Positions 56,001 through 64,000 of a stretch of 64,000 bases of DNA are shown here, one piece after another. Position numbers and translations under genes: made by a program. Source of the stretch: Allantophomopsis cytisporea (Eukaryota; Ascomycota; Leotiomycetes; Phacidiales; Phacidiaceae); contig CP103037.1 of NCBI GenBank assembly GCA_024752435.1, positions 2,480,001 to 2,544,000 of the forward strand, given 5' to 3'. Below the pieces are notes generated by a model that worked only from the letters and a program-made list of their open reading frames with translations, was not told the origin of the DNA and ran no database searches. The stretch's first letter is position 1, and each line of letters begins with the position of its first letter.

Positions 56001-56640
56001 TTGTATAATGGAGGGTTTGATGATAGTATGTGCACAACTATATTTTGAACTTGGATCCGAGTTCAAGTGTCAGCTTGCTGACCACTTGGCCAGAAGCTAA
56101 GAGACGCCCAAATGAGACCTTCCAAACCGTAGAAAAACACCTCCGACTATTCTAGTAAGTACTTAAAGTTGAACGTCTCGAATTGTTATCACAGTTAATG
56201 TTCACTTCCCAGATACATATCGAACTCATTGGACTAGCCAGAGAGATAGGAATGACGAGGGGTAGCGAACAGGATAGAAACATATCTTAAGTAGGAACAT
56301 TGCTGCATCTAGACTCCTCATTGTCATTGAGGGTTGTATTCGCTCTAACGTATTCGCGATTTCATCTTGATAAGAGTTTCATTTCATAGTCCACATATAC
56401 GCTACATAAACTTCTGCTTCCACCATTTCTGGTGATATACTCTATATTGTAATGATATATAAAAAAATTCTATATTACTTCGAGAGCGAAAAACAAGTCA
56501 ACAAATTTTAGCTTCGGAGAACAGATCTGAGATCAAGATCATCACTTTCACATGCCAAGGCATGTCGTCTAAATCACCATCTGATATTTGTCAACATTTA
56601 CCAGGTTTCAATGGCCCTTAATACAGAACCTCGTCCATAA
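53022..56640. other. AT-rich gene desert, possible decayed membrane-protein gene
   Basis: No intact gene is seen. Minus-strand segments at 54792-55161 and 55680-56066, and a stop-interrupted stretch near 56045-56150 (with VFFYGLEGLIWASLSF), are rich in hydrophobic residues. They could be dispersed exons of a decayed membrane protein, perhaps RTA1-like, but the match is too weak to call. Confidence 0.3.
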
Positions 56641-56935
56641 AAAGGCCATGACAAGGCCATCCACCCTCTCCGGTATCAGCAGCCACACTTTTCCGAGGTT
56701 CGTGACGATCCGACAGCCCCCAACCATACAAACAACTCCATAGAGCGTGCCGCCGTGCTTGCTCGTGGGAATTCTTACGCCACGGCTCGAGAAGACCTGC
56801 CTGACTTGACACGACCTTCTTCACAAGGCAGAAGAGCCTTCACGCCGACATGAGCGCCACCACATGGGTATCGCAAAATACCCAGACGACATCAAGTCGA
56901 CAGTCGTCGAGGCGATTGGGATTCTAGGTATAACC
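56641..56935 (+). pseudogene. Possible decayed coding fragment
   Basis: This is a GC-richer island within the AT-rich desert. One frame reads about 70 codons of complex sequence (including PHFSEVRDDPTAPNHTNN) to a TGA at about 56852. A second frame continues with MGIAKYPDDIKSTVVEAIG. This looks like a frame-shifted gene fragment. I do not recognise the family, and there is no start or splice support. Confidence 0.25.
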
Positions 56936-59900
56936 TTTTGCCGAGCTGCGACTCATCTACCGCAATATCTCTGTCGTCTTTAATGTTTGCTATCCCCACC
57001 AGGAACCCCAATAACATCGCAGCTACCGAGACGCCCTGCAAGTGAGGTGTTTGGAAGAGGTGAGATTAAGCGGAATAGGGCTTGTTCGAAACTCTGGCCA
57101 TGAATGAAACCATGGATCGTGATACCATGAAACTCCCAACAAGCTTGGTGAAGCAAATATTTCGTGCATAAAATACATCGTACGACCGTGCTCCACTCAT
57201 AAACATTCGGATTAAGGCGCTCTCTTGCACAAACAGCGATAATCCGTTTTCCGCGGAGTAAACATAGAAAAAAACTCCCAGGGAAACCACATATGTACCT
57301 AAGGATACAAAGATAAGGACTTCTTCCAAACTAGACGCCTATGACGCCCACCTTTTTGCTGGCAGACATGGTTCATGAGGTAGAAACTCCACAACAAACC
57401 ATGAACTCCACAAAGATCTTAACCAGGCATTTGGAGCGACAACTCCTTCTGCTACGTACGTACGAAGCACGCAAAATTGCCTGAATTAAGGTTTCGAGTC
57501 TTTACATAGATTTTCTTACAAAGGATAGAGTACGCTTGTAGATCGTGGCTTTGGCAGTGTTGGGCTTCTGGGTAGGACCGGGATACTGGGACAAAACCGG
57601 AAACACCACGGAGTCTTATGTGACTGAGGGTATAAATGAAGTCTTGAATATTCTGTAAATAAGAGTCCTGAAGCGGAAATTGGCGCAACCAGATCCTCCA
57701 CAGCTGATTCCCAAGGTCCAAAGCCACATACATGATCGATAGAGATGGTTCCACGTCCACAACCCAAAGGATTGTTCATATTGAGCAAACCGCGAAAGCC
57801 ACTTTGCTGTTACCAGATGTTTTTGCAAGAAAGTCCATGACATTTCCCTAATCTTGATCCGTGCCCTACTGACCATGAAGCTTTGACACTGACTCGCACA
57901 GCGGGTATGGTGGATGTTCCGTAAGACTTGTGGAAGCTTTTGCGGCCCGCAGTACGGAGTCTAAGAGGATCAACCAAGATTTAAACAGTTGATGGATTTG
58001 GCAATTTCGCACGGAAAGAGCCTGAATGAAGCACAACTCTGTGGAAACTTGGTTTGATGTGAGTGTGTTCTGCATATTAGGGTGATAGACACGTTTCTCG
58101 AATTTGGAGTCGTAACCATTGTTACATACCTGAACCGTCCAGTCAAGTGATGGGTTTGATTGAAGTTGGGTTCTCATGATTGATTTGTTGGCTGGAGGAG
58201 AGTTTGTAGCTGCCGAGTCATTTTAAGGCCATGGACATCCATCCCACCCACAACCACATATGAAGTACTGACTGTATGGGAGATGCATGAATATTTCCAC
58301 TACTAAGGGTCTATCGCAGACTAGACCATTCTTCATGCTATATGGGACATGTACGTAGTCCCAAGAAATGTACAGGTGGATCGTATTCGTACGATGCCAC
58401 GATACCTTCATACGTTCGTCGTAAACATACGACCATTGGTCGTCACGGAGAATCCAGAAGGACGCTTCCGTGACACGACCCTCTATGAATATGATATGAA
58501 GAAACACTAGAGTGGTTATGTATGTACAATCCACACTCTACGAGCTGCGTGATACTGTGAGTACTCACAAGCTGAAGTGTATCAACGCATAAGCTTCGTC
58601 TAGCCCAGCGCTGACTCCGAACTTTTCAATCTGTGCTACTGTGTACACACTGCGTACAATGGTGCTTTGTACGTTCTATGAAGACTCCCAACACCTACAA
58701 ATAACACCCAGAGCCCAGCAGTACTTATTTACTATCTCCGTCCCTCCCAATACTGCGCGGATGGGTTCCCTGGCCTGAGGCTGGGCCCAAGTGGCACTTG
58801 CTGGGTGTGCGGGGGGAATGTTTAGCGTTCCCTGCTCTTCTGTGCGTCGGTCGTATTCTGGATGGGGGTCGTGTGCTCCGGCCGCGCGGGACATACTGCG
58901 TAATGCTTGTCTGGAATGTGTCCAGCACGGTCTATTTCCTTGTCAATGGATCAAGGACCCTGGTCAGAGGTTTGTTGGGGCCTTGGGCAAAGGGATGGAA
59001 ATTTGGAGACGAGTCCGCATTCATTTCCAAGGCCCTTTCCAGGATTGCTTCATAATTGATGACTGACCGAATGAATGAGTTTTAGGGCTTATCCAAAGAG
59101 ACAAAAATCAGCAAGCAGTATGGTAGCAATATAGAGGTATATATGTACTGTACCATTGGGATAGATACTGTCACTAGTTCTCCATAAGTCAAAATGATTT
59201 TCTGTACAAAAATATGACGAAACTTCTCGGGAAAGTCCACAAAGCCAAGGCGTCCCTCTGGTCTGATTTCCAAACTTCAGACCGGTGCCGGCACCAGACG
59301 GGAATGCTGGTGAACCCTTTTCCACTATAACAAGCTTCCAGCTGAAAAGTATCCACGCAGCACTTGTGATTGTGATTATAAACCTGGAATTTGCCTTTGA
59401 GACGACTTCGGTGTGATTTACTGCGTACGGATCAGGAGCAACTCGTAATTTGTATTTTGCTCGCTGTAAATGGCTGACTTGTGTGTATTGGGATCTTCCA
59501 GGGAGACAGAATTTGTGGACGAAAAACAACCGTGTCAACTGTCGGCTATCCTTCAGGGCGATGATTGAATGGGATCTTTTATCATGGTTTTGTTATCCAT
59601 TGCTTCCTTTTTTCGGCTTCTGTATGCTACCTAGTTTTAGTTTTCTTAGTTGTTGATGTTGTTGATTTGTCTACCTGTTTCTCAAAACCTACCTAGGTCC
59701 GATAGCAATGATACTTTTGGCGACCGGGAAAGCCGCCTTACTTACCAAGTACGTGGCAGGACATAGGTAAAGCTTCGCTGCTCCACAGCCTCACTCAAGC
59801 GTCGACATGCACAAGTCGATGCTGATTCAAGACATCTCTGAATGGAGCTATTGCTTACTGATACTCACCGGTAGCATGAGTGACACACTTTTGGGATTTT

Positions 59901-62410
59901 CTTGCAGCATTGAGTTTCCAGGACTTCCTAATCTCAAGATATCTAAATGGTGTCGAGATTGTATCAGCAGTCGACTTCGTCAACGTTTGTGCAAGGGTGC
60001 TGAGTTTCCCCATCCCTAGATAGAGCGTGATGGCTGGCTAAGTAGCTATGTACTTTCGTAGATGTCGATATTGATTTAGGCGGTTAGTCGTCAGATGTGT
60101 GGAATCTGGCGTGTCTGGTAAGAAGAAATCACATCACGCTCATCTCATCTTCTAAAAGCAACCCTTCGTACCACCAAGATATCGACGCACCATCAAAAGA
60201 GGCGTGTTGCACAGCATCAATAAGAAACGGAAAGACGACTCGTGTTTCGCGAATTCACGTGCGACGCGACCAATTCAGAGTCCACAGCTGGTGCTCTTCT
60301 TCAACCCATTCCAATCAATCATGGCCCCTTAGGTTTGCACATGGAGTCGAAGTGTTAAGTATTTGTCTCGACCGCACACCCATCTGCCTTTGGCCAATTT
60401 CAGAATGTGCATCTTCCGTATTTGTATGGACGTGAATGTCAATCTGTAAATACCATACATAAATACGAGAGACCGAGACTGCAGGAGAAGTTTTGTTGGA
60501 TTTTGATGGCTGGAAAAATGTTCCAGGAAATGCACCCTCTCGTCATGTTCATTTCCATCTCTGCTTATTTCTATGCCTTCGCCGTACATCACTCATCGTC
60601 TGGGTCCCAGTCAGCCAGATTCTCACCTTCGCCTATCTCTCCGCCGCATATGATGGAATTGCTTACTCGTTACGCCTCCATCAGCTGCCTCAGCCAGAGA
60701 CAGCTTTCTCGTGTTGAGTCCGACTCTATGTAACCTTTTGGAGGCGCTGGTATTGTAGGGTATGGCTGGAAACATGTATGTCCCATCTGCATACTGCGCA
60801 CATATCTTTTTTCGCTCTCTCCAAGGCAGATCACCATAGCATAACGAATAAGGCAAAAAGCCTATGTTTTCTTCTTCGTCTTCTACGTAGTAAGCTTCCC
60901 AGAAATGCTGTGGAAAGCTAGGAATGTGTTTTATGCGTTAGATTTAGATACTCTATCATGTACCTGGGATTCACCGTAGAAATCGCCATGGATTCGACTC
61001 CGCGCAAGATATCCTATGAACCCCGAGATTCATCTGAGTCAAGTCACTTCCGAGAAGCATCACATTGCCACAGTTGTATGGATGATTCGTCCTTGACGGG
61101 GAAGAGGAATTTCGCGCCGGTTTCGTACTTGTATGATTCCGTAGTGACACTCTTCCATTGCTTGTTCCTATAGCCCTCTTCCTTTCACTTGTCTCTACTC
61201 CTACGTTGTTGGTAACTTACGACTTCTTTGGATACTGTATGAATATTTATCCTGTACAGTGAGATTAAACGGATGCTGGAATGGCACAAAACAATGAATG
61301 TCGAATTTGGTACTCTAGCAGTCCGAATTTTCCTCCAGCAGCCGGGCTGAAGCAGGTAGGTCGGCAAGGCACAGACACCACCATGAGGATGCGCGGGAGT
61401 AAATACTACAATGCCACAGGTTGTGATGCTACAATATCACATCTCTATTGCGCTACTGCACCATTTGGACGCATCCAGCACCCAGCATGTCAGATTTGAA
61501 TGCCGCCATTGTCGCATGAGAATTGACCAGCTTACCACCTTCACAGCTCCATACATATATATATACATACATAGCTTTGCAGGCTCTCACAACTTTTCGC
61601 ATCATGGAAGCTGGGATCATGCCGCATGGAGATCCTATTTTGCGAACAAGCCTAGGCGAGGTGTGTACATAATGGAAAAGGGCTGCCAGAAGGAGGGAGG
61701 AGGTGAAATAGATCAAAAGGCGCTGAGATCAGACATACTGCGTGCATACTGTGTACATGTCAGCTGTTACTGTACAAGCAAGTACTTTATGACGCCTTTA
61801 CTTTTGCCGTCTGCTTCGATCTGATCGACTCAAGTTTCACATCTCTACTGCGCTCTTTATCATCTCGAGATACACTCTTCTGGTGCTTCATATAAAAATG
61901 CGCAAACATAGTTTGAAGTTGGCGCCAATCCGGAAAACAAAGAGCATTATTGAGGTGTCCTGTGTTAGAATATGTATCAACACATACAGTCCATTCTCTG
62001 TATGGAGGAGTATTGTAAAGTACATACCTATATTACTTCATGGAGAGCTCTAGGAAGTTTCATATGCCGCCAGAAGTCCCGCCCCGCATGTGGTATGCTC
62101 CGTTGCTGTTCTGCGAATTCCCCAGTAAGAAAGAATAAGAGTTTCCCGAGGAACCCCTAGCAATGTCAATGAGTCCCAAGAGTGCAAGTCGAGTCCAAAA
62201 AGTGCCCAAATTCCGCCAATGCACCAGTTACATGTTTAACTGTGCTATGTGGGGTTCTGAGTGTCCAAGCGACCTTGCTATGGGTCGACGGACTGACTCA
62301 GCGTCGTGGGATCAGAACCAAGGAAATGAATCGATGATTGTTGGCTAAGTTCAATGAAAAGGAAGGTCGCTACCGTACAAGAGGGAATTGAGGCGTGAAT
62401 GGTGTCGGTT
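56936..62410. other. Gene desert with unassignable ORFs
   Basis: Short ORFs overlap in several frames on both strands, notably at 57450-57880 minus and 58676-59066 on both strands. None shows a family motif or coherent splicing. No RNA gene is recognised. Confidence 0.35.
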
Positions 62411-62521
62411 GCTGTACTCCGGAGTATGTACATATAAGTCATGAACTCCATGAAGCCATTCGCTGTACTCCGGAGTATGTACATATAAGTCATGAACTCC
62501 ATGAAGCCATTCGCTGTACTC
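62411..62521. repeat. 51-bp tandem duplication with palindromic core
   Basis: Two identical 51-bp units (62411-62461 and 62462-62512) are followed by the first ~9 bases of a third. Each unit holds the perfect palindrome TACTCCGGAGTA. The identity of the copies points to a recent duplication. Confidence 0.9.
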
Positions 62522-64000
62522 GAGGTTGTACAATAATAATCAGGATCATAGTCCTAAAATGACAAGCCCCGTTAGACGAAGCTGGGAATGGCATTGCCGA
62601 TGTAACTGTGTATGTATGTACTCACTCCTTCACCAACCTCGTTTATGCTGCACAGTGACGATTAACATGTCCAAGAGGACGTATATGTATATATATTTGA
62701 GGGAGTAGTTATGTAAGTACATATATGTATATGTACATATGTATGTAGATACATAAGTAGGATGCTCTCTTGTACTGCGCAAGTGTGAGTATTTCTTACA
62801 GCATGAAGTAAGGTGGGAAGTGCGTCCTGTAACAAAGAAGAACCTTAGTCGAGTCATTTACCTTTGGTACGGAAGAACATCCATATCCATCCATATCCAT
62901 AAGATATACAGATCCAGAACCTCTCGTACCAATCAATCCATCAACGAACAAATCAATCTACTGCTTTCTTTGGTACAAATCTCCCAATCCTTACCTTCTT
63001 CTTACCCTACCTACCTACCAAACGTCAATGCTGCAATTTCAGCCATCGATCCGCCCATTATCATTTTCAATTTCCTGGCTGAGCAGCAATATTCTCCAAC
63101 CGACTTCATTCTACCTACACACACCACCTTCATAGGTGGTCAGTCAGTGGCAGTCCACCAGTCCATCCATCAAGGTCCATCAGTCCATACAAACCTCGTA
63201 ATTCACTGCCGTGCCGTGAACACACCACACCCTCACCACAAAGAATCGGTCCCTTGTCATCATTATCTACTGACTTGTGTTGCCTCCACTTCTCTGTATT
63301 GTGAATGCATATGTGGGACGTCGGGTCTGGTCTGCCGTGATTTGAGAGCGTGGATGCGTAGAGTAGGAAGAAGCATGGATGCTTAGATGCTGAGATGCTG
63401 AGATGCTCGGGTGCATTACTCTGCTGCAGAAAAGTAAGGTAGGCTCCCCAGGTAGGCCCCCCAGGGCCGCCCTGTCCTGAATGTCCTGCCCAGCCTGGCC
63501 TGGTCGGTCGCATTACTTTGTATTTCTGGTATACGACACTCGAATGAACGTACATACATACTTGCTAACATACCTCCCTACTATGTACATCAGTGGTTAA
63601 TGCGTGGTTAGCATGGAATAGCTCTCTCCGGGCTGAAAAAGTGATCGACTTTCGCTCATTGTTTTTTCTTCTTTGCTTATTATCCGAATTGCGAATTATA
63701 CTGAATACCTTTCTCACACACACGCCAAATCTATTTCCACATCCTCACTCTGGAAAGAACCCAGTTGTCGGGATTTCGAGAGTCAGCAGAGAAGGGAGAC
63801 CTCAAATGCTCGTCCTTGTCACGCAAAGTCAAACATATTTACTACCGATCCCAGCAACCATTTCCTCGGCGGACCCGTTGTCGATCATCTCATTCGTCCT
63901 TGACTCTTGGTTGGGCGGGGGAGAAATTTGCTGCACCCAAAGGTAGGCAAAGTTGTCGACATCAACAAATATCTGCCCATCCGCTCTGGATTACAACTCT
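62522..64000. other. End of window, no supportable gene
   Basis: It contains TATATG/ACATAT-rich sequence at 62680-62760, CCATATCCAT repeats near 62880-62900, and a GC-rich, CCAGGC-type patch at 63440-63510. The ORFs at 62820-63386 and 63593-63946 are low in complexity. The last 400 bp may be the 5' leader of a gene outside the window. Confidence 0.35.

Noticed and set aside
58425..58480. ACATACGACCAT, like the 5' start of 5S rRNA
   Set aside because: Only about 12 bases match. The following sequence lacks the 5S internal control region and the GGTCTCC-type helix; it instead forms a small local hairpin (GTCACGGA with TCCGTGAC).
62820..63386. 188-codon plus-strand ORF
   Set aside because: Low-complexity Ser/His/Ile/Pro sequence, no domain, and repeated CCATATCCAT at the DNA level; it looks like chance openness.

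Overview
This is a stretch of a filamentous ascomycete nuclear genome. The evidence is dense GT-AG introns (mostly 45-83 bp) in housekeeping genes, single-copy fungal orthologues on both strands, a Zn2Cys6 protein, two nuclear tRNA genes, and an AT-rich, repeat-decayed block next to gene-rich DNA. The general look suggests Leotiomycetes/Helotiales, but that is inference; the species cannot be named from the sequence alone.

Layout. (1) 1-8.0 kb: AT-rich repeat block with no intact gene. It holds at least two well-preserved ~730 bp fold-back elements with long terminal inverted repeats flanked by TA, several solo arms, a 167 bp miniature element with a related terminus, and a decayed pogo/Tc1-type transposase. 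(2) 8.2-39.9 kb: gene-rich core. In order: FIG4 (+), TTI2 (-), CCA1 (-), TRS85 (+), CHM7 (+), RAD18 (-), POL32 (+), NBP35 (-), CHO2 (+), RAS1 (-), a MoaB/Mog-domain protein (-), GMF1/AIM7 (+) and a Zn2Cys6 protein (-). I rebuilt exon structures from splice sites and checked that codon phase is kept across every junction. (3) 40-53 kb: sparse. It has an interrupted tRNA-Gln(CTG), an uncharacterised 431-residue protein (-), a hydrophilic His-rich stress-type protein (+), a small putative membrane protein (-), a small membrane ORF, and a tRNA-Gln(TTG) with an ordinary short intron. (4) 53-64 kb: gene desert with possible decayed coding fragments and a 51-bp tandem duplication.

The core genes serve membrane identity and traffic (FIG4, TRS85, CHM7), phospholipid synthesis (CHO2), DNA damage tolerance and replication (RAD18 and POL32, which share a 319 bp divergent promoter carrying an ACGCGT box), PIKK maturation (TTI2), tRNA 3'-end maturation (CCA1), Fe-S assembly (NBP35) and growth signalling (RAS1, GMF1). 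I see no gene cluster of shared pathway beyond the RAD18-POL32 pair.

The most unusual signal is at 40886-41010. An otherwise perfect tRNA-Gln(CTG) is split in its D-loop by a 54-bp insert that begins GTAAGT and ends TAG, like the spliceosomal introns of the neighbouring protein genes and unlike a normal tRNA intron at position 37/38.
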